Assembly (NCBI RefSeq): GCF_003967075.1
Contig: NZ_AP018664.1
Location: 3,454,501 to 3,518,500 of the forward strand
DNA length: 64,000 bases
Direction of reading: 5' to 3'
From: Sphingobium amiense
GTDB taxonomy: Bacteria; Pseudomonadota; Alphaproteobacteria; Sphingomonadales; Sphingomonadaceae
In this document: piece after piece, positions 35,783-43,655 of the stretch
Layout: each line of letters starts with the position of its first letter
How positions within the stretch are numbered: the first letter of the stretch is position 1
Made by a program: the position numbers and the translations under genes
The notes under the pieces: generated by a model
The model's input: the letters and a program-made list of their open reading frames with translations, nothing else
What the model was told of the DNA's origin: nothing
The model's database searches: none

Positions 35783-35808
35783 ATGAACTATAATTCTATT
35801 TCATTATC
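35783..35808. promoter_or_regulatory. Operator site S2 and -10 element of GMC dehydrogenase operon
   Basis: ATGAACTATAATTCTA (35783-35798) has the GAA-N6-TTC palindrome shared with sites near 37360, 37451 and 42386. On the minus strand GATAAT (35803-35808) resembles a -10, with TTGCGG 15 bp further upstream as a weak -35. The operator would cover the transcription start, which fits repression. Confidence 0.5.
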
Positions 35809-35838
35809 GCATGCATGAGCCTGCCGCAAGCGGTTCGC

Positions 35839-37356
35839 TCAGGCGGAAGCCGTCTTGCCACGAATCTGAAGCTGGCGGGGAATGAAAAGCGCCAGCAGCG
35901 CCGTCAGCGCTAGGATGACGCCGATCACGCCCGCCGACATGGTGAATGCGTCTATGGCGTCGGCGCTGGCCATATCCTTTTCAGGCTGAACGAGGAAGAA
36001 GAGCGTGCCGATCGCGGCGGTTCCGACTGCCGCGCCAAGCTGCTGCGTCGCCTTGAGCGTGCCGGACGCCGCTCCGGCATGGTCCACGTCCACTTCCGAT
36101 AGGGTGCAGGGCGGCAACGGACCGCCGGTCAGTCCCATGCCAAGGCCCATCGACAACAATGGCAGCGCCAGCAGCGGCGGCGCCTGCGCGATCAGGTCCG
36201 GTGCGTGGAAGAGCCACGTCAGGGCGGCAAGGCCCGCGACCATCAGCATCGCGCCCCAGCTTATGATGACGGGTCCATAGCGGGGCAGAGCCTTGCGCGA
36301 CAGCATGCCGATCGCAAAGGACGCGCCGAAGGCATAGGGCACATGCGCAATGCCCACCTGCGCGGCGCTAAAGCCCAGCCCGCGCTGCATCGCCAGCGTC
36401 AGCGTGAACATGAGGCCGCCGGTCGCCGTCTGGAACAGGAGCGTGGTCAGCAGACCGAAGGAGAAGCCGCGCGCGCGGAACAGTTCGGGCACGATCAGCG
36501 CCGATCCGTCCCGCGCCATCCGCGTCCGGCTGTAGCGCATCAGGATGAGCGCGACCGGAATGGCGGACCCCATCAGCACGAAGCCCCACAGCGGCCAGCC
36601 ATAATCGCGGCCCTGGATCAGCGGAAAGATGAGGGCGAAGAGCAGCGCCAGAACCAGCCCCGTTCCGACCACATCGAGGCGCGGGCTGCGCGCCGATTTG
36701 CCGGAAGGCAGGATGCGCGCCGCGAGGATCAGCGCGGCGATGCCGATGGGCAGATTGACGAGGAAGATCGGCCGCCAGCCGAGACCGAAAAGGTTGGCGC
36801 TCAGCAGGAACCCGCCGATGACCGGACCCAGAACCGCCGCCAGACCGCCCAATATCCCGAACAATGCGAGCGCCGAAACCCGCTCATGAGGTGGATACAT
36901 GATCTGGGTGAGCGACATGACCTGCGGCAGCATGATCGCCGCCGCAGCACCCTGAAGCAGGCGCCCGGCCACAAGCTGACCCGGCGTCTGCGCGATGCCG
37001 CAGAACAGGGAGGTGAGCGTGAAACCGGCGACCCCGATGAGGAAGGCGCGACGGTATCCGGCAATGTCGCCCAGCCGCCCGCCGGTGATCAGCAGCAGGG
37101 AAAAGATGGTCGAATAGCCCGCGACCATCCACTGCACCTCCGCGTCGCTCGCGCCGAGCTGCGCCTGCAGGGTCGGGACGGCGACGTTGATGATCGTCAT
37201 GTCGACAAGGTCGAGAACCATGGCCGTCGCGACGATGGCGAGCGCGAGGCTGCGTTGCTTCGGACTGAGCAGAGCGGCGGATTCCAGAGCGCTTTGTTGC
37301 GGCGCGCCGCTGATCCGTGCGCTGCCCTTCCCCTCTTCCCGCATCTTCTCTCTCAT
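35839..37356 (-). CDS. DHA2-family MFS efflux transporter (EmrB/QacA type)
   Basis: Protein of 505 residues with 14 predicted membrane helices. Markers are MVLDLVDMTIINVAVPTLQA in helix 1, GGRLGDIAGYRRAFLIG in the first loop, and GRLLQGAAAAIMLPQVMSL in helix 4 (motif C-like GPVIGGFLLS follows). The DHA2 class exports hydrophobic drugs and phenolics by proton antiport. The start may instead be ATG 37344, because a -10-like TATAAA overlaps the 37356 ATG. A palindromic operator lies directly upstream. In this locus it may expel a toxic aglycone or intermediate (inference). Confidence 0.88.
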   Translation of the reverse strand: MREKMREEGKGSARISGAPQQSALESAALLSPKQRSLALAIVATAMVLDLVDMTIINVAVPTLQAQLGASDAEVQWMVAGYSTIFSLLLITGGRLGDIAGYRRAFLIGVAGFTLTSLFCGIAQTPGQLVAGRLLQGAAAAIMLPQVMSLTQIMYPPHERVSALALFGILGGLAAVLGPVIGGFLLSANLFGLGWRPIFLVNLPIGIAALILAARILPSGKSARSPRLDVVGTGLVLALLFALIFPLIQGRDYGWPLWGFVLMGSAIPVALILMRYSRTRMARDGSALIVPELFRARGFSFGLLTTLLFQTATGGLMFTLTLAMQRGLGFSAAQVGIAHVPYAFGASFAIGMLSRKALPRYGPVIISWGAMLMVAGLAALTWLFHAPDLIAQAPPLLALPLLSMGLGMGLTGGPLPPCTLSEVDVDHAGAASGTLKATQQLGAAVGTAAIGTLFFLVQPEKDMASADAIDAFTMSAGVIGVILALTALLALFIPRQLQIRGKTASA

Positions 37357-37359
37357 TTA

Positions 37360-37375
37360 TAGAACCATTATTCTA
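37360..37375. promoter_or_regulatory. Operator site S3 before DHA2 transporter
   Basis: TAGAACCATTATTCTA is the best copy of the locus palindrome, with perfect 5-bp arms TAGAA and TTCTA and a 6-bp spacer. It lies a few bases upstream of the transporter start codon. Confidence 0.6.
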
Positions 37376-37424
37376 GTCCGATACCGGGGGCCGGCCCCGC
37401 CGTCAAGGCCGGGGACGCGGACGC

Positions 37425-37466
37425 TTGACAGCCCTGTCGCCAACCAATAGACGAATGATAGTTCTA
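37425..37466 (+). promoter_or_regulatory. Promoter and operator site S4 of the CGD-like operon
   Basis: TTGACA (37425-37430), 17 bp, then TAGACG as a weak -10. ACGAATGATAGTTCTA (37451-37466) overlaps the -10 and matches the reverse complement of S3 at 12 of 16 positions. TCTAATTAGA (37463-37472) adds a perfect 10-bp palindrome. A repressor here would block the transporter and deglycosidase genes. Confidence 0.5.
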
Positions 37467-37513
37467 ATTAGAGACGGCGCACGAGTCGTCCGGCCCAGAG
37501 GAGCCAAGGCGCA

Positions 37514-38743
37514 GTGCGTTCCATCGTCGATTTCTTTCGCCGCCTGACAATGGTGCCGCAGGGCGCGACCATCGTGTTCGCAGGCTTCCTGCCGATCTTC
37601 GCGATCGTGTCGATGTTTCCCGCGATTCCGGCCATCATCGACCATTTCGCCGCCGATCCCGACGCACGCTGGAAGGTGCCGATGATGGTGTCCGCGCCGG
37701 GCCTTACCATCGCGCTGATCGCGCCGTTCGCCGGTTTCTTCGTCGACCGTTTCGGTCGCCGCCCTCTGCTGATCGGCGCGACCCTGCTCTATGGCATTGT
37801 CGGCACCTCGCCCTTCTTCCTCGACAGCCTCAACGCCCTTATCGCCTGCCGCCTGCTGCTGGGCGTGGCGGAGGCTGCGATCCTGACCATCGTCAACACG
37901 CTGATCGCCGATTATTGGGACGACTGGGGTCGCAAGGACTGGCTGTTCCTTCAGGGCGTGTGCGGCCCGTTTCTCGCCTCGGGCGTCATCCTGATGTCGG
38001 GCGCGGCGTCGGCGGTGCGGTGGAACGGCATCTTCCTCGTCTACGCCGTCGCCTTCCCGATCTTCGTCGCGATGATCCTGTGGCTGTTCGAGCCGCGCCG
38101 CGCCGACGGCGCCACCATCGCGCAGATCGCGCAGAAGGAGACGGCGGCGCGCACGCCCTTCCCGATTGCGTCCATCGTCCTGATCGGCGGCACGACGCTG
38201 GTCGCTTCAGCGCTCTATTATGTCTTCATCATCAGCGGCTCGCTCGCCTGGCGTGAGGTCGGTGTTATGGACTCCGCCCGCATCGGCCAGCTTACCGCCA
38301 TTCCCAGCCTGTTCGTGATGCTCGGCGCGCTGATCTTCCGCCTGATGGGCGGCATGTCGCACAGGACGAAGCTCGCGACCTTCTTCGGCCTGCTGGGCAT
38401 CGGCCTTGCCGGGATCGGCCTTGCGCCGGACTGGCGCTGGCTGACGGCAGCGCTGATCGTGCAGCAGACGGGCGCGGGCATGGCTGTCGCCACCATCATC
38501 CTGTGGGCGCAGAGCATGCTGCCGTTCGAACATCGCGGCCGCGGCATGGGCGTGTGGACCGCCTGCTTCTTCTTCGGCCAGTTTTCCAGCCCCTGGCTGG
38601 TGCATCAGGCCGAAACCATCGTCGGCACCATGCAGGGCGCGTTCCTTGCGGCGGGTCTGGCAGGGATCGTCGCCGCCATCATCATCATCGGCCTCATGCG
38701 CGAACCGCGCGCCCCGGCTCCTTCCATCGCTCCTGCGGAGTAA
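37514..38743 (+). CDS. MFS transporter, first gene of CGD-like operon
   Basis: Twelve-helix major facilitator of 409 residues starting with GTG at 37514 (AGAGGAG at about 37498-37504). Conserved loop DRFGRRPLLIGATLLYGIVG between helices 2 and 3 and RLLLGVAEAAILTIVNTLIA in helix 4 place it in the drug/organic-solute MFS group. Only 3 nt separate it from the deglycosidase alpha gene, whose ribosome-binding site lies within its last codons. It probably imports the substrate, for example a 3-keto-glycoside or a phenolic glycoside; direction of transport is not proven. Confidence 0.88.
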   Translation: MRSIVDFFRRLTMVPQGATIVFAGFLPIFAIVSMFPAIPAIIDHFAADPDARWKVPMMVSAPGLTIALIAPFAGFFVDRFGRRPLLIGATLLYGIVGTSPFFLDSLNALIACRLLLGVAEAAILTIVNTLIADYWDDWGRKDWLFLQGVCGPFLASGVILMSGAASAVRWNGIFLVYAVAFPIFVAMILWLFEPRRADGATIAQIAQKETAARTPFPIASIVLIGGTTLVASALYYVFIISGSLAWREVGVMDSARIGQLTAIPSLFVMLGALIFRLMGGMSHRTKLATFFGLLGIGLAGIGLAPDWRWLTAALIVQQTGAGMAVATIILWAQSMLPFEHRGRGMGVWTACFFFGQFSSPWLVHQAETIVGTMQGAFLAAGLAGIVAAIIIIGLMREPRAPAPSIAPAE

Positions 38744-38746
38744 ATC

Positions 38747-39757
38747 ATGACAAGCGATATCAAGCGGGGCGTCAGCCTCTACAGTTTCCAGCACGAAACC
38801 TTTCAGGGAAAGATGACCCTTGAGGATTGCTTCAGGACGTGCGCCGACATGGGCGCTCTGGGCATCGAGGTCATTGGGGAGCAGACCTTCTGGGGCTGGC
38901 CCGAAGCCACGGTCGACGAGGCGAAAATCGAGGAATGGCACGCGCTCATCGGGAAATATGGCGCGACCCCCGTCTGCCACGACTTCATGCTCGACTATAA
39001 ACGCTACAAGGGCAGGATGATGTCGCTTGAGGAGCAGGTCGCCAGCGTGAGGAAGGATCTGGATTTCGCGTCGCGGCTCGGCGTGAAATATGTGCGCGCT
39101 CTGGTTTCGATCGCGCCCGAAGTGCTGGTGGCCGCCGCGCCCTATGCGGAGGAAAAAGGCCTCAAGATCCTGATCGAGGTGCACGCCCCGCTGCATTTCG
39201 ACCATCCCTGGATCATCCGCCACGCCGAAGCCTTTGAAAAATCCGGCTCCGACGCGCTCGGGTTCCTGCCCGACATGGGCATGTTCCTGTTCAAATTTCC
39301 GCCGGTTTGGAAGGAGCGCTTCATTCGCAACGGCGTGCCGCGGAACATCGCCGACTATATCGAGAAGGCTTATGAAGACCGTGTTCTTTCCGAATATGTG
39401 ATCCTGAACGTGCGCGAGATGGGCGGCGAAGGCCCGGCGCTGGGCATGGCGGAAACGCTGCGCCACAATGCCGCGTTCGAACCCAAACGGATGCTCGATT
39501 ACATGCACCGCATCCACAATATCCATGGCAAATTCTACCAGATGGATGAAAATCTGGTCGAGCCGTCCATTCCCTATGACGAGATCGTCCGGGTGCTGAA
39601 GCAGGGCGGTTACAAGGGCTATATCTGCTCCGAATATGAGGGGAACCGCTGGATCGAGGACGCGCAGGAGGTCGATTCGGTCGAACAGGTTCGCCGCCAG
39701 CAGGCAATGCTCAAAGGCCTGATCGGCGAACCCACCCCCACCGCGCTCGCCGCCTGA
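38747..39757 (+). CDS. TIM-barrel sugar isomerase/epimerase-like protein, probable C-glycoside deglycosidase alpha subunit
   Basis: Cytoplasmic protein of 336 residues with the xylose-isomerase-like TIM-barrel fold. Metal ligands can be placed as Glu144 (LIEVHAPLHF), Asp176 (LPDMGMFLF), His260 (IHGKFYQMD) and Glu296 (CSEYEGNRW); His146 beside Glu144 is a candidate base. In known deglycosidases (DgpC, CarC, Arthrobacter CGD) such an alpha subunit pairs with a small DUF6379 beta subunit and cleaves the C-C bond of 3-keto C-glycosides by metal-assisted elimination. The next gene is exactly such a DUF6379 protein. Activity on O-linked 3-keto-glycosides is possible too. The subunit assignment is inferred from pairing and motifs. 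Confidence 0.82.
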   Translation: MTSDIKRGVSLYSFQHETFQGKMTLEDCFRTCADMGALGIEVIGEQTFWGWPEATVDEAKIEEWHALIGKYGATPVCHDFMLDYKRYKGRMMSLEEQVASVRKDLDFASRLGVKYVRALVSIAPEVLVAAAPYAEEKGLKILIEVHAPLHFDHPWIIRHAEAFEKSGSDALGFLPDMGMFLFKFPPVWKERFIRNGVPRNIADYIEKAYEDRVLSEYVILNVREMGGEGPALGMAETLRHNAAFEPKRMLDYMHRIHNIHGKFYQMDENLVEPSIPYDEIVRVLKQGGYKGYICSEYEGNRWIEDAQEVDSVEQVRRQQAMLKGLIGEPTPTALAA

Positions 39758-39770
39758 GGAGATACGAGAC

Positions 39771-40163
39771 ATGTTCGACAAGATGATGCTGTGCGACGAG
39801 GGTTTCGAGAATGTCGTCGAAGATGGCGAAGTGACCGGTTTTTCCCTGCTCGCCCGTCTCCCTTATTATCGCGGCCTTGGCCTTTCGATGATCGAGGATA
39901 TCGGCCTCACCATCGACGGCGAGCCGGTGGCGCGCGAGGACATCCGCTTTTCCGTGCGGGGGCGGAGCTGGACGCTGGACGAGATGGAGACCGTCTATGA
40001 CGATCGCTGGAACTTCGGCGAAAAGGCGAAGGTCATGGTGCGGCGCCCCGGCGGCCTGACGCCCGGCGCGCACAGGGTCGACATCGCGGTGCGGATGCGG
40101 GTGTCCTACCTGCCCTTCGTCCCCACCACGAAGACCGGGCGCGAACTGCAACTCGCCGCCTGA
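39771..40163 (+). CDS. DUF6379-type small protein, probable C-glycoside deglycosidase beta subunit
   Basis: Protein of 130 residues, no signal peptide. Sequence features are MFDKMMLCDEGFENVVEDGE at the N-terminus, YYRGLGLSMIEDIGLTIDGE, and FSVRGRSWTLDEMETVYDDR; these match the beta-sandwich subunit (DgpB/CarB-like) that packs on the TIM-barrel partner to close the active site. It lies 13 bp after the alpha gene with its own ribosome-binding site (GAGGAGA). A 12-bp hairpin follows its stop. I recognise it by family resemblance and by the tell-tale pairing with the TIM-barrel gene. Confidence 0.8.
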   Translation: MFDKMMLCDEGFENVVEDGEVTGFSLLARLPYYRGLGLSMIEDIGLTIDGEPVAREDIRFSVRGRSWTLDEMETVYDDRWNFGEKAKVMVRRPGGLTPGAHRVDIAVRMRVSYLPFVPTTKTGRELQLAA

Positions 40164-40166
40164 TCG

Positions 40167-40201
40167 GGAGGGGTGCGGGCCGGGGGCCGCCGCACCCCTC
40201 C
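40167..40201 (+). terminator. Strong hairpin after deglycosidase beta gene
   Basis: GGAGGGGTGCGG (40167-40178) pairs perfectly with CCGCACCCCTCC (40190-40201), loop of 11 nt. No U-run follows, so it may be a partial terminator or a 3' stabiliser that sets the stoichiometry of downstream genes. Confidence 0.6.
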
Positions 40202-40252
40202 TCATATCTACAATAGAAGCGGCGCGACCGGCACCGGATCGGGCGCGCGCAA

Positions 40253-40261
40253 AACTATCAT
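40253..40261. promoter_or_regulatory. Operator half-site S5 before esterase gene
   Basis: AACTATCAT is the exact reverse complement of ATGATAGTT in site S4. The other half is poor, and the spot lies just before the ribosome-binding site GGGAGCAAGGG, so this is a weak candidate. Confidence 0.3.
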
Positions 40262-40274
40262 ATGGGAGCAAGGG

Positions 40275-41189
40275 ATGCGGCAGGCCGCCTATTCGCTGTT
40301 GATCGCCGGCACACTCTGCGCCTGTGCTGCCGGAGCGCAGGCGCAACCCGCCTTTCGCTTCGAAGCCATGGCCCAGCCGGCGCAGACAGACGCGATCCCG
40401 CTCGACACCGGTCCGCAGGCGCCCGATGTGCCGCCCGAACACTGGTTCCGCATGGACGGCGCGGTCAACGTCCGCAACGTCTCCCGTGCGACGCTGACGC
40501 CCTATCTGCCCGCCAGTCGGAAGGCGACGGGCACTGCCGTCATCGTCGCGCCCGGTGGCGGCTTTCTAGGCCTCGCCATGGAGGTCGAGGGAACGCGCGT
40601 CGCGCAATGGCTGGCCGGCCACGGCGTCGCTGCGTTCGTGCTCAAATATCGGCTCGTCCCGACACCCGCCGATTTCAGGGATTTCACAGACGGCATGACG
40701 GCCACGCGTAGCGGCAGGCCTTCCACCGTGAAGCCGCCCGCCGACACGCCGGACTTCGCCATTCAGGATGGTCTGGCCGCGCTGTCGCTGGTGCGCACGC
40801 GCGCGAAACTATGGAAGGTCGATCCGGCCCGCATCGGCATGATGGGCTTTTCCGCAGGCGCGTTCACCACGATCGGCGCCAGCCTTGCAGCCCGTCCGGG
40901 GGAGCGGCCCGCCTTCATCGCGCCGATCTACGGGCGTCTTACCGCACGCGACGTTCCGGCGGACGCGCCGCCCATGTTCGCGGTGCTGGCCAGCGACGAT
41001 CATTTCTTCGCGTCGCAGGGCTTTGGCTTGGTCGATGCGTGGATCAGGGCGAAGCGGCCCGTCGAATTTCATCTCTATCAGGACGGCGGCCATGGTTTCG
41101 GTCTCGGCCGTCCCGGAACGACGAGTGACGGGTGGATTGGCCAGTTCATGACATGGCTGCGCGCCAATCGCCTGATTCCGGCACGATGA
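40275..41189 (+). CDS. Secreted alpha/beta-hydrolase esterase (acetyl-xylan/feruloyl esterase-like)
   Basis: Protein of 304 residues starting at ATG 40275, after GGGAGCAAGGG. A signal peptide ends near GAQAQP, so it acts in the periplasm. Catalytic elements are the nucleophile Ser193 in GFSAGAF, Asp in LASDDHFF and His in DGGHGFG; the oxyanion region is VAPGGGFLGLAMEVEG. It resembles the BD-FAE/Axe-type esterases that remove acetyl or hydroxycinnamoyl groups from sugars. In this locus it may deacylate glycosides before C3 oxidation. It overlaps the next gene by 4 bp. Confidence 0.85.
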   Translation: MRQAAYSLLIAGTLCACAAGAQAQPAFRFEAMAQPAQTDAIPLDTGPQAPDVPPEHWFRMDGAVNVRNVSRATLTPYLPASRKATGTAVIVAPGGGFLGLAMEVEGTRVAQWLAGHGVAAFVLKYRLVPTPADFRDFTDGMTATRSGRPSTVKPPADTPDFAIQDGLAALSLVRTRAKLWKVDPARIGMMGFSAGAFTTIGASLAARPGERPAFIAPIYGRLTARDVPADAPPMFAVLASDDHFFASQGFGLVDAWIRAKRPVEFHLYQDGGHGFGLGRPGTTSDGWIGQFMTWLRANRLIPAR

Positions 41190-41683
41190 GCGAGGAAGTC
41201 TGGCTCGCGCCCGCCGCCGTGGTGGTGCAGGAGCGCGGCGCGGAGTGGATGGAGCCGGTCGACGACAGGCCATGGTCGTCCGACAGCGGCTTCCATCGCG
41301 GTTTCTGTTCCAGCTTTCGCATCCGGTCCGGGCGGCAGGTCTGGTTCCACTTCCCGTTCCAGCTTCCGGCGGGGCGCGTGGTGGATGGAGCCTCGCTTCT
41401 GTGGGAAACCGGCGAGGGTGCGACGCTGACCTGGGCCTGTGTCCATCATGGCGGACTGGAACGGCAGCATCTGTGCGAACCCGGCGTTCCGATCGCGGGC
41501 GTGCCCGAGCCGTTCGACCCGCCGGAACAGTGGCGGCATTATTATCCGGACCATGCGCGGCTGCGCACCGATCTGGCCGTTGCGCCTGTCGCCGTGCGCT
41601 TCGGCGTCCAGCTCTGCATTCTTGCGGACGGCCCCGGCGTGGTGCGATTCTACGGTGCGGGGCTGCGGCTCGCCACCGCGTGA
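41186..41683 (+). CDS. Conserved-looking protein of unknown function, 165 residues
   Basis: The start at 41186 overlaps the esterase stop (ATGA), so it is translationally coupled to it. There is no signal peptide or membrane helix. The sequence is rich in Trp, His and aromatic residues (GRQVWFHFPFQLPAG; WACVHHGGLERQHL; WRHYYPDHARLR), which suggests a beta-sandwich or lectin-like fold able to bind sugar or aromatic rings. No family is recognised. It converges with the TetR gene, with 3 bp between stops. Confidence 0.8.
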   Translation: MSEEVWLAPAAVVVQERGAEWMEPVDDRPWSSDSGFHRGFCSSFRIRSGRQVWFHFPFQLPAGRVVDGASLLWETGEGATLTWACVHHGGLERQHLCEPGVPIAGVPEPFDPPEQWRHYYPDHARLRTDLAVAPVAVRFGVQLCILADGPGVVRFYGAGLRLATA

Positions 41684-41686
41684 GGG

Positions 41687-42367
41687 TCAGCCTTTCGCGC
41701 GCAGGAAGGCGGGGCACATGATCGCGAGATCTTCCTTCAGCTCTTCCCAATTGCCCTGATTGGCGGCTTCGGGCGAGGAGCCGAGACCGAGGAAGCGGGC
41801 GAGCGTGTAATAGATCATGCGGAACACGTTGCCGACCAGCCGCTCATGATCCGGCCGGCCGAATTCATCGGCGAAACGCATCATCTGCGCTTCTGCCTCC
41901 CGCACCAGATTTTCGGCGGAATTCTTGCCCAGCGCCGACATCGACTGATCGTAGATGGCGCGGAACATGATGGGGCGCAGCACCGGGCTGAAGCGCTTGA
42001 GCAGTTCGGCATAAGCTTCCACGAACTGCCGCGCGAACTCGTCGAGCGTGGACGCATTCTGACGGATCTGCTGCATCATCGCGTCCTGTTCCTCGCCGAT
42101 CTGGGTCAGCACGCGGCCATGGACGGCGCGGATCAGATCGTCCTTGCTGTCGAAGCGCAGATAGATGGAACCGATGGAAACCTTCCCCGCCTTGGCCACC
42201 TCGGTCAGCGTGAAGTCGTCGTTACCGCGCTTCACCATCAGCTTTTCGGCGGCAGTCAGCATCCGTTCGTAGGAAGCGCGGCTCCGCCCCTGTTGAGGCA
42301 CGCGCGACGCTTCGGTCGCAGCGGAAATAGAATCAGACTTCGCTTTCGTGGTTGACATCGCCGCCAT
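41687..42367 (-). CDS. TetR-family regulator, candidate master regulator of the glycoside locus
   Basis: Protein of 226 residues (ATG at 42358 would give 223). DNA-binding domain: SYERMLTAAEKLMVKRGNDD, then FTLTEVAKAGKVSIGSIYLR and FDSKDDLIRAVH. The C-terminal domain is long and helical, as in ligand-binding TetR proteins. It is the only local regulator amid the glycoside genes, and a copy of the GAA-N6-TTC-type palindrome lies between it and the divergent monooxygenase gene. Autoregulation and control of the GMC, transporter and CGD-like units are inferred. Confidence 0.9.
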   Translation of the reverse strand: MAAMSTTKAKSDSISAATEASRVPQQGRSRASYERMLTAAEKLMVKRGNDDFTLTEVAKAGKVSIGSIYLRFDSKDDLIRAVHGRVLTQIGEEQDAMMQQIRQNASTLDEFARQFVEAYAELLKRFSPVLRPIMFRAIYDQSMSALGKNSAENLVREAEAQMMRFADEFGRPDHERLVGNVFRMIYYTLARFLGLGSSPEAANQGNWEELKEDLAIMCPAFLRAKG

Positions 42368-42385
42368 GATGGCCCTATCAGTAAT

Positions 42386-42401
42386 AATAACATTGGTTCT
42401 A
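42386..42401. promoter_or_regulatory. Operator site S6 between TetR and monooxygenase genes
   Basis: AATAACATTGGTTCTA keeps the right half of the locus palindrome (TGGTTCTA) exactly as in the reverse complement of S3; the left half is degenerate. The surrounding 119-bp gap is AT-rich (TAATAATAAC; TAATTTATAGC) and probably holds both divergent promoters. Confidence 0.45.
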
Positions 42402-42486
42402 ATTTATAGCTATTCTGACGGCATCGGCAGCCAATGTAAACCGGCCGTCATATGAGCGCCAACTATTTGCGCCGCTGGAGGGGATA

Positions 42487-43599
42487 ATGCGCTTTTCCGT
42501 GTTTCTGAACGCCCGGTCGATGGCACCCGAGGAAGATCGCCAACTGATCCGCGATCTGACCGACCATGCGACGAAGGCGGAGGCGCTGGGCTTCGACGCG
42601 ATCTTCATGCCGGACCATCATTTCAACGGCTATATGCCGATTGCGTCCGACAGCTTCATGTTCGCATCCTATCTGGCGGCGAAGCTGCCGCGCATGCATT
42701 TCGGCTTTTCGGTCGTGTCCGTGCCGCTGCACCACCCCGTCCGCTTCGTCGAGCGCATCAACATCCTCGACCAGTTGACCGACGGCAAGCTGATGGTCGG
42801 CGTCGGCAGCGGCACGACGCCCGAGGAGATGATCGGCTTCGGCGTCAACTACAAGGATGCGGGCGCGGTGTCGGACGCCAATCTGGCGCTTGCCGAACGG
42901 CTCTGGGCCAAGGGCATGGAAGATCCCGCGATCGAGATCGACAACGGGCCGCACAAGGGCCGCGTGCTCCAGCGCATCGCACCGGCGCAATATACCAAGG
43001 GTCACGCGCCGCTGATGCCCGTCGCCATGAAGGAAACGAGCGCGCGCCGCGCCGCCGAAAATGGCTGGCCCGCCTTCATTCCCGCCTTCACCCCGCCGCA
43101 GATCGGCGGCACCGAACCGATGAAGCATGTCGCCAAATATTTTGGCATTTACCGTGATATGCTGGAAGGAGCGGGCCACGCGCCGGAGGTCGTCGCAAGG
43201 GCGCTCGACTGGACGACGCACACCTACCAGTGCGTCCATGTCGCCGAAACCGACGAGCAGGCGCGCGAGGAGCTGGAAGTCATCCTGCGCTCCTATCAGG
43301 ACGCCATCGAGCGCGAGGCGGAATTCAACGCCCGCGCCGAATCCGACAGCGCCAACAGGAAGACCGACCGGACGCCCAACGCGCTGACCGAGGACTGGAT
43401 CGGCACCTGGTGCCTCTACGGCTCGCCCGAAACGGTGATCGAGCATCTGAAACCCTATGAGGAACTGGGCATCGGCAACATCCTGTGCGGCACCACCACC
43501 GGGCCGCTGAGCGAGGAAAGGCTGCGGCTCGGCAACCAGACGCTGCAACTGCTGTCCGAGAAAGTGATGCCTGCGTTCAAGGTGCGCGAACCGGCGTGA
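42487..43599 (+). CDS. Luciferase-like (LLM-class) FMN-dependent monooxygenase
   Basis: Protein of 370 residues with a TIM barrel of the bacterial luciferase family (FDAIFMPDHHFNGYMPIASD; FGFSVVSVPLHHPVRFVERI; GKLMVGVGSGTTPEEM). Such enzymes use reduced FMN supplied by a separate reductase to hydroxylate aromatics or to carry out Baeyer-Villiger oxygenation. An FMN reductase gene follows 56 bp downstream. GGAGGGGATA precedes the ATG. Upstream of an extradiol dioxygenase, it likely hydroxylates a phenolic aglycone to a catechol-type diol (inference). Confidence 0.88.
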   Translation: MRFSVFLNARSMAPEEDRQLIRDLTDHATKAEALGFDAIFMPDHHFNGYMPIASDSFMFASYLAAKLPRMHFGFSVVSVPLHHPVRFVERINILDQLTDGKLMVGVGSGTTPEEMIGFGVNYKDAGAVSDANLALAERLWAKGMEDPAIEIDNGPHKGRVLQRIAPAQYTKGHAPLMPVAMKETSARRAAENGWPAFIPAFTPPQIGGTEPMKHVAKYFGIYRDMLEGAGHAPEVVARALDWTTHTYQCVHVAETDEQAREELEVILRSYQDAIEREAEFNARAESDSANRKTDRTPNALTEDWIGTWCLYGSPETVIEHLKPYEELGIGNILCGTTTGPLSEERLRLGNQTLQLLSEKVMPAFKVREPA

Positions 43600-43655
43600 T
43601 GCCGTCGACCGGTGCGCGGTCCATCAGAAGGCCGCGCATCAACAAGGAGTGACAA

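Noticed and set aside
35839..37356. DHA2 transporter as the importer of the glycoside
   Set aside because: Fourteen-helix EmrB/QacA features point to efflux; import is better assigned to the GPH and 12-helix MFS proteins.
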